In this document: piece by piece, positions 16,343-25,147 of the stretch
Position numbering within the stretch: the first letter of the stretch is position 1
How the letters are laid out: each line of letters starts with the position of its first letter
From: Desulfobacterales bacterium
GTDB lineage: Bacteria > Desulfobacterota > Desulfobacteria > Desulfobacterales > JAAELO01
Direction: 5' to 3'
DNA: 48,072 nucleotides
Assembly (NCBI GenBank): GCA_024226555.1
Contig: JAAELO010000358.1
Span: 1-48,072 of the forward strand
Position numbers and translations under genes: made by a program
Notes under the pieces: model-generated
The model's database searches: none
Told to the model about the DNA's origin: nothing
Seen by the model: the letters and a program-made list of their open reading frames with translations, nothing else

Positions 16343-18152
16343 TTTTTAAATCTCCCGTTAAAGGCAAAATTATTATAAAAGAACTACCACCGCCCTTTCG
16401 GGGCTCATAAATCATAGAACCACCAAGGTCCTGTACTATATTTTTTGCTATACTCAAACCTAATCCAGCACCTTGTTTTTTGCTGGTTAAGGAGTTATCA
16501 ACTCTATGGAATTTTTCGAATATTTTTTCGGAATGATCTTTCGGAATACCAGGCCCCCTGTCTGAAACATTTAATTTACAGCTATTCTCCTCGATCTCCA
16601 TCGACAGGTCTATGGTTTTTCCATCGGATGCATATTTAATTGCATTATCAATCAAATTTAGCATGACCTGTTTTATGGCATCTTTATCGGTCACTATATT
16701 CACATTATGTCCTGGGATATTGATGTTATAGTTAAGCTTTGTCCCCTTGGATGAAAAAGTAGCAGAATCAGCGATCTCTTTAAAATATTCAGTCATGGAT
16801 ATCTCAGCTAAGTTATACTTCTTTAATCCACGTTCCAGTCTTGAAAAGTTAAGAACATTATTTACAAGTCTTGTAAGCCTTCTACTCTCATCAATTATAA
16901 CTTCAAGATATTTCTTTTTCTTCTCTTCATCTTTAACTCTTCCCTCACCAAGCAGTTCAGCATACATTCGGATACTTGTGAGCGGCGTTTTAAGCTCATG
17001 TGATACGTTTGAAACAAAAGTGGTTTTTTGAGAAGCATCCAGCATATTTCTGTATGCAAGAAGTGTTAATAAAACACCTCCTGTAATTATTGAAAAAATA
17101 AAAATTCCCAGCAGTAAACCTGTTAAAATTACAAAAAGATCAAACCTGTTTTTAGATTTGAAATTTTTATCCATATAAACTGCTATTTGCCAATGTGGCA
17201 AGCTTGGCAGAAGATCAGAGGTAAAAAAGGGTTTTGATTTTTTTGGAATATCCAGATTTCCGGATTTATGGAGAATTGAGCCTGTACCATCTGTCAAAGC
17301 ATAAGCTAAGCCATCTGAAACTTTTTCAGGAAACTCAAGAGTTATCTGGGAAAGAATTGTAACAATTTCAAGTTCAAAACCGTAAATGATATTTTCGTTT
17401 AACTTTACCCAACCCAGAATATAGAGCCTGTTGTCTGAAAACCAGGTGAGCCATTCTGTATTTTTTTGTAAAGAGAAATCTACCAACTCTTTCTTGACTT
17501 CAGCTTTCTGTCTGGCAAAACTTACCAACTTCTTTCTTCCAGACTCTTTCATTCTTACTTTTTTTGATTTTGATTTAACGCTATAACCAGTATTGGTATC
17601 CAAGATGTCATCAGGTAACGCTTTGTTAGCCTTTATTGATTCATAACCACTCTTTTTTCTATCCAAACTATATAAACTATCTTTTTCAACATTTGCAATC
17701 ATCTCCTCTTCGATTTCGTCTATAATAAGATCTATGGTCGATTCAAATTTTACTCTTCCTGAGAAAAAAGCATCATATCTCTGAGTGAAAAGCTTCTCCT
17801 CTTTTGTTGAAGCAATGCCTTTGTATGGGTATTTAAGACCACTTTCATTATTGTATATAAAAACATTTCTTACGAGGGGATTGGTTTTTTCAAATGAAAG
17901 AAGAATTTCCTTTAAATTTCTATCATCAATGTTTATAAGAGCATTTCCAAGCTCGTCCTCAACTGTATCCATTGTTATTCTGATAGTTTCAGCAATCTGC
18001 TCCGCTTGATTCTTTACAGTTAAAAGAGCTTCATTTTCAAGCCTCTCTCTTTCATGACTTAGCAATTTAAAGAAATAGAAAGAGATTAGTAGAGTTGGTA
18101 TGAGAATTATAAGCCAGTATGATATTATTGTTCTTTTCTTCATTAAACCCAT
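16335..18152 (-). CDS. Membrane sensor histidine kinase
   Basis: A 605-residue kinase. Transmembrane segments at about 9-31 and 338-366 enclose a large periplasmic sensor domain of about 300 residues that I do not recognise. It has a Lys/Ser/Arg-rich stretch near 185-210. HisKA follows with His385 (FVSNVSHELKTPLTSIRMYAEL in outline), then HATPase_c with the N box (NLIDNAIKYA, about 499-508), DRGPGIP and GAGLGLSIAK. All catalytic motifs are present. AGGA lies before the ATG. The gene is 10 bp after the VWA gene and overlaps the regulator gene, so the three form one operon and the VWA protein may help signal detection. Confidence 0.92.
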   Translation of the reverse strand: MGLMKKRTIISYWLIILIPTLLISFYFFKLLSHERERLENEALLTVKNQAEQIAETIRITMDTVEDELGNALINIDDRNLKEILLSFEKTNPLVRNVFIYNNESGLKYPYKGIASTKEEKLFTQRYDAFFSGRVKFESTIDLIIDEIEEEMIANVEKDSLYSLDRKKSGYESIKANKALPDDILDTNTGYSVKSKSKKVRMKESGRKKLVSFARQKAEVKKELVDFSLQKNTEWLTWFSDNRLYILGWVKLNENIIYGFELEIVTILSQITLEFPEKVSDGLAYALTDGTGSILHKSGNLDIPKKSKPFFTSDLLPSLPHWQIAVYMDKNFKSKNRFDLFVILTGLLLGIFIFSIITGGVLLTLLAYRNMLDASQKTTFVSNVSHELKTPLTSIRMYAELLGEGRVKDEEKKKKYLEVIIDESRRLTRLVNNVLNFSRLERGLKKYNLAEISMTEYFKEIADSATFSSKGTKLNYNINIPGHNVNIVTDKDAIKQVMLNLIDNAIKYASDGKTIDLSMEIEENSCKLNVSDRGPGIPKDHSEKIFEKFHRVDNSLTSKKQGAGLGLSIAKNIVQDLGGSMIYEPRKGGGSSFIIILPLTGDLKNG

Positions 18153-18162
18153 TAAAGAATTC

Positions 18163-19494
18163 CTAATCCGCTTGTTGATTTCTGGTTTTAAAAGATTTCA
18201 TTTTAAGAAATTTTCTCTTCTTTTTAGAGAATTTACCTTTCTTTGTTACTTCCTCTAAATCCTGTTTCATCTCTTCTGCTTCTAAAAGAACATCTTCATC
18301 CTTATTAATATTTACAGCTTCTCTTAGTCGTTTAGTTGATTCTTTCAGTTCTGAAACGGCTTCTTTTTTCTTACCTTTATCAAGAAGTTTGAGAGCTTTT
18401 TCATTTGAGATTGCATTCAGGTTTTTGATATAGGATTTTTGAACATCATAATTTTCAGAGCTCTTTACGATGTTCTCCTTGTCACTATAAGATGCACTGA
18501 TAGCACCTTCTATATCACGATCTCTTTTTAAAAGGGGGTCTTCATAGGTGACATTGGCACTTGCTATTCCAATATTTTTTAAACTTTTTCCCTTAGGTAC
18601 CATTATCTCAAGAAGGGCAAACTTTTTTTGATATCTACAAAGCTGATCAAGATTTAAAGTAATTGTACTATTATTAATTCTGCCTTCTCTTCCAACAATT
18701 CTTATCGGTATAACACCATTTTGACACTTTATTTTTAATGAAATATCCCTTGCAACAACACTGGTTAGAAGTGATATTTCTGTTTCAAAAACTTTTAACA
18801 GTTTTTTTGCAGTTTCCACAAAATAGCTGTTACCGGAACTTTTCTGTGAAATACCGACCATAAGGTCTTCGTTGTATTCTGTACCGATACCAATTGTTGA
18901 TACAGAGATTCTCTCTTTTTTCAGTGAAGCTCCTAACCTCTCAAAATCTTCGGTATCTGTAATACCAATGTTAGCGAATCCATCTGATATGATAATTATT
19001 CTATTGATAAAATTTTTATTTAAATTTTTTCTAATTTCGTGAATTGCCCTACTTATCCCACTAAAAAGTGCTGTATTGCCTGATGGTTGAATTGAATTTA
19101 CTTTAGCAAGGTCTTCTTCGTTAAAACTTGTTCCTGCAGGTATTACTGTTTCAACACTGTTTCCATAGGTTACTATTGAAACTATATCATTTTTACCTAA
19201 CCTTTTGGCTGCATATATAGCTGAACGGAGTGCCATCTGCATTTTTGCGCCTTTCATGGAAGCGGATCTGTCAATAAGAATTGCCAGATTTACAGGTACT
19301 CTTCTTTTTGTTCTTCCTCTTGATTTAACACTGACTTTTAAAACAGCCTTCACAGGTTTTCCTGTATAAAAAATTTCCCGATCAAGTTCAATATCAAGAA
19401 TGATTTTGTTAGTTGAAAAACCTTTTGCAAAAGTAACGTTTGCTGTGAATATAAAGCAAAATGTAAATAAAATAGTTCCTATACCTGTTTTCAT
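18163..19494 (-). CDS. Exported von Willebrand factor A domain protein
   Basis: A 443-residue protein with a signal peptide (cleavage likely after TFA, residue 23). A short beta domain precedes the VWA domain at about 68-245. The MIDAS metal site is intact: DRSAS with Asp75, Ser77 and Ser79, Thr in GNTALF and Asp in IIISDGF. Residues 245-350 form a beta-rich module. The tail from about 370 is Lys/Glu-rich, helical and very basic at its end. VWA domains bind protein partners through a divalent metal. Being first in an operon with a two-component pair, it may be the periplasmic partner that feeds the kinase, or a target of the system. A GGGGTGG lies before the ATG. Confidence 0.88.
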   Translation of the reverse strand: MKTGIGTILFTFCFIFTANVTFAKGFSTNKIILDIELDREIFYTGKPVKAVLKVSVKSRGRTKRRVPVNLAILIDRSASMKGAKMQMALRSAIYAAKRLGKNDIVSIVTYGNSVETVIPAGTSFNEEDLAKVNSIQPSGNTALFSGISRAIHEIRKNLNKNFINRIIIISDGFANIGITDTEDFERLGASLKKERISVSTIGIGTEYNEDLMVGISQKSSGNSYFVETAKKLLKVFETEISLLTSVVARDISLKIKCQNGVIPIRIVGREGRINNSTITLNLDQLCRYQKKFALLEIMVPKGKSLKNIGIASANVTYEDPLLKRDRDIEGAISASYSDKENIVKSSENYDVQKSYIKNLNAISNEKALKLLDKGKKKEAVSELKESTKRLREAVNINKDEDVLLEAEEMKQDLEEVTKKGKFSKKKRKFLKMKSFKTRNQQAD

Positions 19495-19536
19495 TTTCCA
19501 CCCCTGTTTAGTTGAGGAATTTAATTAACCTCTTAA

Positions 19537-19640
19537 GGGAATCTCTAAAAACCGCCTTTTATCTGAATTATGACGTTTATAAAACTGAAAGCTTTTATAA
19601 ACGTCATAATTCACCAAAAATCTAGTTTTTAGAGGTCCCC
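19537..19640. repeat. MITE-like dispersed element, copy 8, with 20-bp perfect hairpin
   Basis: Ends GGGAATCTCTAAAAAC and GTTTTTAGAGGTCCCC, flanked by TTAA on both sides, an exact 4-bp duplication. Inside are perfect 20-bp arms (19565-19584 and 19593-19612) around an 8-base loop. Almost the whole element folds into one hairpin. The core of the other copies is replaced by the TTTATAAACGT module. Confidence 0.8.
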
Positions 19641-19827
19641 TTAATATACCATAACAAAAACTTTAGGATTTTTCCTATATTTTAATTAATTGAGTTTTTT
19701 TGCTGTCACTACAAGGTAAAAAAAATGTAAATAATTTGTAAAAACACTATCTTTAGTTTTTGACTTTAGAGGTTTTTTAATGTAATTTTTTCAATTTATT
19801 AGATGTTAACATTAGAGGTTCCCATTT
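19641..19827. other. Intergenic region with a solo element end
   Basis: A/T-rich DNA between the VWA gene and the lipoprotein gene. ATTAGAGGTTCCC at 19811-19823 looks like a solo right end of the dispersed element, 4 bp before the lipoprotein ATG. No gene is seen. Confidence 0.45.
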
Positions 19828-20439
19828 ATGAAAGAGATGAAAATGAATAAAATATTTACAATTTTAATGTTTGTTATTATAACCTCCTGTGCTCCTCATA
19901 AGGCTGAGAGAATTGTATATCTTGAGAGAGTTCATGTTATCGCTCTACTTGAAACAGGTGAGGAGATCAGACCTGTAATTTATGCAAGGTTCACATCAGA
20001 TAAGAGTTATAATAAAATTGAATTCAAACATAAATTCCGGGTTATATCTAAAAATGTCTTCAAAGACTATTCCTTAAAAAATATTGTCTATGGCAAAAAG
20101 AAAATACTGGATCAGAAAATATTTAAAGCTATGAAAACCAGCTATGCAGGTGAAATAGACTTTAAATTTGTTATAATTGAAAAGCTAAGCTATCCAAAAG
20201 ATATTAAAGATGGCTTTTTAAAGATAAACATAAAAAAGCAGGAGGTTCAGAGAACCAAATACCTTATCAGGCACGATACTCAAAAACTTAAATATATGAG
20301 ACACACATTCCAGAAAAAATACAGTAAAGATATTGAAAATAAAATCAAAGATCTGGAAACTGTAATCAGAACCTATCCTGATAAAATTAAGATTTTAAGA
20401 AATGAGATTGAAGCTATCAAAAAAAAGATGTCTTTATAG
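19828..20439 (+). CDS. Lipoprotein with C-terminal coiled coil, function unknown
   Basis: A 203-residue protein not recognised as a known family. A signal peptide ends in the lipobox IITSC with Cys21, so it should be a lipid-anchored envelope protein. The rest is Lys/Ile-rich; residues about 150-203 are strongly helical and probably coiled coil (DIENKIKDLETVIRTYPDKI in part). In-frame ATGs at codons 4 and 6 could serve instead of the first, and the first ATG is only 4 bp after an element end, which leaves little room for a ribosome-binding site; AAAGAG before codon 4 is an alternative. It stands alone between elements. Confidence 0.7.
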   Translation: MKEMKMNKIFTILMFVIITSCAPHKAERIVYLERVHVIALLETGEEIRPVIYARFTSDKSYNKIEFKHKFRVISKNVFKDYSLKNIVYGKKKILDQKIFKAMKTSYAGEIDFKFVIIEKLSYPKDIKDGFLKINIKKQEVQRTKYLIRHDTQKLKYMRHTFQKKYSKDIENKIKDLETVIRTYPDKIKILRNEIEAIKKKMSL

Positions 20440-20537
20440 ATTGTTTACTTTCAGGGTTACAAAAAAAAAATAATTTTTGTTGCCCCGTATACCCATAGAT
20501 GGGATATGACTTTTAATTCATCTACAAACTCTTTAAA

Positions 20538-20793
20538 GGGAACCTCTAATAATTAGATTTTTTGATGAATACAAGGCATGATCAAAAATAACGAGCTGAT
20601 TTTACAACAGTTTATTTTGGTAATAACGAAGTATTTCGCAAAAAGATCAGTTATTAGCGACTCCTCCAGAATAGATATTCTGGAACCTAACTGCCTAAAA
20701 GTGTTACTTAGAAGAAGAGCTTCCCTTTATTTTATAAAGTTTACAGTTTATTTTTTTCTTGTAACACAGTATTTCGGGTTATTAGAGATTCCC
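20538..20793 (+). repeat. MITE-like dispersed element, copy 9, enlarged
   Basis: Begins GGGAACCTCTAATAATTAGA with the full core (ACAAGGCATGATC, AACGAGCTGATTTTAC). A degenerate right end occurs at about 20650-20664 (TTATTAGCGACTCC) and an intact one at 20780-20793 (TTATTAGAGATTCCC), each after a GTATTTCG motif. It looks like an element with an extra 130 bp or a nested second right half. No convincing gene lies in it. Confidence 0.75.
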
Positions 20794-20816
20794 TAATGAT
20801 AATTGAGACATAATCC

Positions 20817-22298
20817 TTAAATTTTAGATATTGTAAGATTTTCAATTCTGACTTCCTGTTGCATATCTATTCTAAATCCAAACCCATTTCCCATAAACTT
20901 TTCATATTTTATTTTATTTATAAAATTTCCATTAATATACAAATTAAGGTCATCCTTAACCTTCTTTAACGAAAGTTTGTTTTTTTTGTTATTTTTGTTG
21001 ATAAATGGGCTTTTACTCCAGGGAATAATCTGGAAGTAATTTCCTTGATAACTTTTATACAATCTGTAGTGTCCGTTCCCCGATATTTGATAAAAGAAAC
21101 AGTTTCGAGCATCCTTTAGCCCGAAAACAATTCCAAACCCATTATTATTAATACCTTTGCTTTTCACCATTTCACTTTCAATTAGAAAGTCTTTTGTTTG
21201 ATCAACCTTAATTTTTATCCATGTAAGCCAGCTACTATTGTTTTTATTATGTGAAAACAGGTAATCCCCGGTATTGACTCTTAATGAAACTGTTTCATTA
21301 TCTTTTTCAGGCCACTTATTATTGTTGTTGTTGAAATTTTCGTTAAATACATTTTCCTTTTTTATTAAATTGGTAACTTTAATACTTTTAATAAAAACGG
21401 CTTGTTTATGGTCTATCTTAAACCCAACATTCTGTCCCATAAGTGGTTCATAGGGTGATGATCCAACCCAGTTATTGTTAATATAAAAATGTATAATATC
21501 TTCATATTTTTTTATTGAGAGTTTGTTAGTTTCATTGAATTTTCTAATATAGGAACTTTTAGTCCATGGAATTTTTTTATAAGACTTTCCTCCTGAATAT
21601 TTTGTAACTGTAAAATTGCCGTCACCGGATATCAGGAAAGTATAATTATTATTTGCATCCAATAGCCCCCAAGCTACACCATAACCATAATTATCAACAC
21701 CACTTTCTTTTTTCAAAACACATTCAAGTAGAAAATTCTTTTCATCAGGAAGTTTTATTGTGTTCCATGATAACCAACTGTCCTCTTCTCTTTTATGTGA
21801 AAAATAGTACCCACCTTTTTTTATAACAAGCTCAGCATTTTCATCATTTTTCAAATACCATTTGTTTTTATTGGTTTTAAAATCCTCATTATATGTAATA
21901 ACGTCTCTCTCAGCATCGGACAGCATTCTATTAGATCTGTAGCCCGAAAACGACATTTCATGTTTAAGGCTCTTTAATTTTTCTTCAACTTCAATTTTCT
22001 CTTTAGAAGCTTTTGTTAATGCATTTTCCAGATAATTTATCTCACTTTCATACCTCTGGTACATCAAAAAAGAGAAAACCCCCAAACCTATTGCAAAAAG
22101 GAAAAATATAGCAGCCAAAGCTTTATAAACAGAGGATGTTTTCTCTATAAACTGAGTAAACCGATCAAAATTACCAGAATATCCGGATATCTCCATCTGC
22201 CTTTTGGTTGTATAATCATCCATCGTTCTTTGATCTTTTGTAAGTTTTTTTTGTAATTTCTTTTCGTATTCCAGAAGCTCATTTTGTTTATTATTCAT
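20817..22298 (-). CDS. Membrane-anchored protein with two tandem beta-sandwich (LamG-like) domains
   Basis: A 493-residue protein. An N-terminal Lys/Glu-rich cytoplasmic stretch precedes one transmembrane segment (about 60-82), a short coiled coil (about 85-115), then two related domains of about 165 residues each. Both repeat the order: FxxNxNKW, SHxxxxSWLxW, (G)xxNxGxGxxxGLxDAxN, IPWxKSxxI, LYINxN, and a closing strand. This is the concanavalin/LamG-like type often called DUF1080-related, found on many bacterial surface or signalling proteins, which bind sugar polymers or protein surfaces. No catalytic residues are evident. ATG 22298 is preferred over ATG 22313 because AAGGCG lies upstream of it. 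The domains should face the periplasm. Confidence 0.78.
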   Translation of the reverse strand: MNNKQNELLEYEKKLQKKLTKDQRTMDDYTTKRQMEISGYSGNFDRFTQFIEKTSSVYKALAAIFFLFAIGLGVFSFLMYQRYESEINYLENALTKASKEKIEVEEKLKSLKHEMSFSGYRSNRMLSDAERDVITYNEDFKTNKNKWYLKNDENAELVIKKGGYYFSHKREEDSWLSWNTIKLPDEKNFLLECVLKKESGVDNYGYGVAWGLLDANNNYTFLISGDGNFTVTKYSGGKSYKKIPWTKSSYIRKFNETNKLSIKKYEDIIHFYINNNWVGSSPYEPLMGQNVGFKIDHKQAVFIKSIKVTNLIKKENVFNENFNNNNNKWPEKDNETVSLRVNTGDYLFSHNKNNSSWLTWIKIKVDQTKDFLIESEMVKSKGINNNGFGIVFGLKDARNCFFYQISGNGHYRLYKSYQGNYFQIIPWSKSPFINKNNKKNKLSLKKVKDDLNLYINGNFINKIKYEKFMGNGFGFRIDMQQEVRIENLTISKI

Positions 22299-22464
22299 AC
22301 AACACGCCTTCATAAAGGTTGGTAAAGAAGATTGTTGAAGAATTTAGACTTTATATCTTAAGAATATTGTAAATTACATATTTGTGCAAATAAAAAATCC
22401 GTAACTTTTTTATATTCAATATGTTAAAGTTAATTTAAAAATATTTTATAGAAAGGATAAAAAT

Positions 22465-22833
22465 TTGATACCCGGGTTTGATAAAATTGTAGAACAGAGA
22501 ATTAAAGATGGGCAAAAAGAGGGGAAATTTGACAATCTCTCAAAGAAAGGTCAAAAACTAAATCTTGAAGATGATTCAAATGTACCTGAGGATATGAGAC
22601 TTGCATATAAGATGTTAAAAAATGCAGGTTTTGTCCCCCCTGAATTAACTATAAGAAAAGAGATTCACTCGATAACCCAGTTATTAGAGAATGAGGAAGA
22701 TACTAAGAAAAAACATTCATTGGTAAAGAAACTAAACTACCTCAGATTGAAATTAGACCTTAAGTGTCACTCCACAGCACTTGATATTGATAATTCTTAC
22801 TCAAAGAAAATCATAAAAAAGCTGGATAAATAA
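22465..22833 (+). CDS. DUF1992 (DnaJC28-like) protein
   Basis: A 122-residue protein of the DUF1992 family, also called DnaJ homologue subfamily C member 28 conserved domain. The signature is clear: the start (I)VEQRIKDGQKEGKFDNL, the SKKGQKLNLED stretch, and RLAYKMLKNAGFVPPEL. Bacterial members are small cytosolic proteins without a J-domain and of unknown role. The start is TTG with AAAGGA 8 bp upstream. It stands alone; a left-end fragment of the dispersed element follows at 22839. Confidence 0.85.
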   Translation: MIPGFDKIVEQRIKDGQKEGKFDNLSKKGQKLNLEDDSNVPEDMRLAYKMLKNAGFVPPELTIRKEIHSITQLLENEEDTKKKHSLVKKLNYLRLKLDLKCHSTALDIDNSYSKKIIKKLDK

Positions 22834-22838
22834 TTTAT

Positions 22839-23251
22839 GGGAACCCCTAATATTTATAACTTTTTCGCTGAAACTTCATTTTCTCCTTAAAGGGAGGAGA
22901 TTGAAATAGATATAATTATTGAAATTATTATCCAGGTTAAAGATTTGCCAAAACCAAAAATAGTAGTTTTAAATCCAGTTCTCAGGAATTGCTTTTCAAT
23001 TTCATAATTTGTAGCTCTTGTATCCTCAGCTTTAAAAATCAGAAAGATTATATTAAAAAAACGTATCAATTTTAAGTTCTCCATCAATATTTAAAGACCT
23101 TAAGGACATATAATAAAAATTATTGGACAAAGATATTATATCAATACATCATATTTAATTTCCGATATTGTACAAAATTGCGGAAAGCCTGTTAAATTGC
23201 TCCTGAGTTTTTATTATCATTACGTAAATATTGTGTGGAAAGGAAAGCAAA
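22839..23251. other. Intergenic region with an element left-end fragment
   Basis: GGGAACCCCTAATA at 22839 resembles a left end of the dispersed element, with no right partner. A 66-codon frame on the minus strand (22887-23087) ends in an Ile/Ser-rich hydrophobic stretch but has no ribosome-binding site, so I do not call it a gene. TTTCCG and CGGAAA 16 bp apart near 23160-23187 could form a hairpin after the DUF3010 gene. Confidence 0.4.
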
Positions 23252-23662
23252 TCATGTTTGTAGCAATGCAAATCCTGTTTCAAAAGCACCGTGTTGATAT
23301 TTCTTTAGATCTTCAGGATAGTCAGGGTTTTTCTTTTTTATGCTTTTTGCAATAGTTGCAGAAGGCAACAATACTATCTTAACATCTAAAAGCTGGATTA
23401 AAGCTTCCATTTTAAAACTTAAAGCGCCTCCTGCAAAACGACCTTTTGTATTTCGTTTTTTAACACCAACAATATCAATATTTTCATCTATTACAAATTT
23501 TTTGAAATTCTTATGAAAATTTTTAATATCATAAGAATTTTCTGTATTTTCGATTGATATTTTTCTAATATCGCAATCTATTGTTTGAAAGTCCTTTGCT
23601 TCTCCTTCGAGTACAACAAGAACTGAGTCAGATCCTTTTATTTCGATTCCACACACTCTCAT
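23252..23662 (-). CDS. DUF3010 family protein
   Basis: A 136-residue protein that fits DUF3010 over its whole length: MRVCGIEIKGSDSVLVVLEG at the start, the KGRFAGGALSFKMEALIQLL block in the middle and the closing AFETGFALL. The fold is thought to be related to RNase H-like ATPase/nuclease folds, but the role is unknown. It follows the redox-protein gene by 36 bp and is likely its operon partner. Confidence 0.85.
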   Translation of the reverse strand: MRVCGIEIKGSDSVLVVLEGEAKDFQTIDCDIRKISIENTENSYDIKNFHKNFKKFVIDENIDIVGVKKRNTKGRFAGGALSFKMEALIQLLDVKIVLLPSATIAKSIKKKNPDYPEDLKKYQHGAFETGFALLQT

Positions 23663-23698
23663 ATTTCTGTCCTTAAAGTTTAAGTATAAAATTTACTT

Positions 23699-24142
23699 TT
23701 ACTTTAAAGAAAGGATCTCTTCAAGGATTTCAACACTTTCTTTTACAAAAGATGAACATTTTTTTTCTTTGGTTTTACTCTCTACAAATTTCTCGAATCC
23801 TTCATCAGTGAACACCTCAACCCCTGTTAACTCAACACATTTTATAGTGTCATTCCTATCTCTGAAAATTCTGGAAAACTCTTCGATCAAGCCTAATACA
23901 TCTCTAAAAACTTCACTCTTTTCAAGGTCTGATGTACCACATTCCATACTAATAACCATAAATGCTGCGGCCACTGCTCCGCAAGCCCCTCCCTCTCCTG
24001 AACCCCCTGCAAAAGCTGATGAGAGTTTCATAGCTGTGTCATAACTTATATCATAACGATCTCTAAATACCTCAAATACTGCTTGTGAACATTTAAAACC
24101 CTTATTCATAAAAAAATCTTCTGCTATCTTTGCTCTATTCAT
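23699..24142 (-). CDS. C_GCAxxG_C_C family redox protein
   Basis: A 147-residue protein of the C_GCAxxG_C_C family (putative redox-active protein). Cys18 (KCSQAVF), the Gly-rich GGSGEGGACGAV with Cys54, Cys68 (MECGT), Cys102 and Cys129 are in the family order. Members are common in anaerobes and are thought to bind a cluster or to do thiol redox work, often beside transporters or radical enzymes. AAAGGA lies before the ATG. It is divergent from the LysR gene, which is its probable regulator. Confidence 0.88.
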   Translation of the reverse strand: MNRAKIAEDFFMNKGFKCSQAVFEVFRDRYDISYDTAMKLSSAFAGGSGEGGACGAVAAAFMVISMECGTSDLEKSEVFRDVLGLIEEFSRIFRDRNDTIKCVELTGVEVFTDEGFEKFVESKTKEKKCSSFVKESVEILEEILSLK

Positions 24143-24180
24143 TTTTAAATCCTTTCTTTTTAAGTTTTTTTAAAATTTAT

Positions 24181-24210
24181 ATTATCGAATAAATTGAGTC
24201 AAACGATAAT
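24181..24210. promoter_or_regulatory. Candidate LysR operator in the divergent promoter region
   Basis: ATTATCG and CGATAAT form perfect 7-bp inverted arms 16 bp apart, midway between the LysR and redox-protein start codons. A T-N11-A unit (T24185, A24197), typical of LysR sites, lies within it. Confidence 0.55.
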
Positions 24211-24261
24211 ATCTGATAGGTTCGATCACATATTTCGATGCCAAACTGAGGGGAAATTAAA

Positions 24262-25143
24262 ATGGAACTTCGTCAATTAAAAACATTTCAAGTGGTTGGA
24301 AAGCTTTTAAGCTTTAACAGAGCAGCCGATACTCTAAATTATGCACAATCAACAGTTTCAGCTCAAATCAAGTCACTTGAGGATGAATTTGGTGTTCCTC
24401 TTTTTGACAGATTAGGTAAAAAGGTATTACTGACAGAAGCTGGAAAGTTATTAATGCGTTATGCCCAAAAGATGATAGAGATAGAAAAAGAGACTATAAC
24501 TGAAGTTTCGGGTTGGGAAACCCCAAATGCTTCGATCTCTGCAAGGGTTCCCCAAAGTATCTCCAATCATTTTTTACCTGATATCCTGTTAAAACTGGAC
24601 AGGAAATTACCCGGGCTTGGTTTTAATATAATATCATGTGCTTATGATTCATTACCCCATGAACTAAGGGCTGGAATTGTTGACATAGCATTTCTTGTGA
24701 CTGAAGGGATAAACACAAAGAATCTTAATGCTGAGGTTTTAAGAATTGTGCCAATAAATATGGTCGCAGCCCCCTTTCATGAGCTTTCACAAAAGGAATT
24801 TATTACAATAGAGGACCTTGAAAAGCATACTGCCCTTCTGCCTCTTCATGATTGCAGCTATAAAATGACGTTTCATAAAATGATTACAGAGAAAAATATA
24901 AAAATTAAAATTATGGAGTTTAACAGTATTGAATCAATAAAAAAGTGTGTGGAAAAGGGAGTTGGCTTTACAATAGCTCCTGATTTTTATGTTCAAAATG
25001 AGGTTCAAAAAGGAATATTAAAGGTTTTGCCATGGGAGGGGATGGACATTGAGTTTTCCCTTCTAATGATCCTGCATAAGGATAAATGGATATCACCACA
25101 TTTATATGAGTTTATGAAATTATCAAGAGATATAATTAGTTAA
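24262..25143 (+). CDS. LysR family transcriptional regulator
   Basis: A 293-residue LysR regulator of standard length. The N-terminal winged helix is plain (MELRQLKTFQVVGKLLSFNR, then AADTLNYAQSTVSAQIKSLE in the recognition part), followed by the linker helix and a type-2 periplasmic-binding-like effector domain (about 90-293). GGGG precedes the ATG. It is divergent from the C_GCAxxG_C_C and DUF3010 genes with 119 bp between, so control of that pair is the simplest proposal. The effector is unknown. Confidence 0.93.
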   Translation: MELRQLKTFQVVGKLLSFNRAADTLNYAQSTVSAQIKSLEDEFGVPLFDRLGKKVLLTEAGKLLMRYAQKMIEIEKETITEVSGWETPNASISARVPQSISNHFLPDILLKLDRKLPGLGFNIISCAYDSLPHELRAGIVDIAFLVTEGINTKNLNAEVLRIVPINMVAAPFHELSQKEFITIEDLEKHTALLPLHDCSYKMTFHKMITEKNIKIKIMEFNSIESIKKCVEKGVGFTIAPDFYVQNEVQKGILKVLPWEGMDIEFSLLMILHKDKWISPHLYEFMKLSRDIIS

Positions 25144-25147
25144 ATTT

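Noticed and set aside
20578-20796. 72-codon frame on the plus strand
   Set aside because: Entirely inside element copy 9.
22887-23087. 66-codon frame on the minus strand with a hydrophobic end
   Set aside because: No ribosome-binding site, TTG/ATG start in poor context, and the Ile/Ser-rich end comes from a simple-sequence A/T stretch. Kept only as a remark in the intergenic entry.
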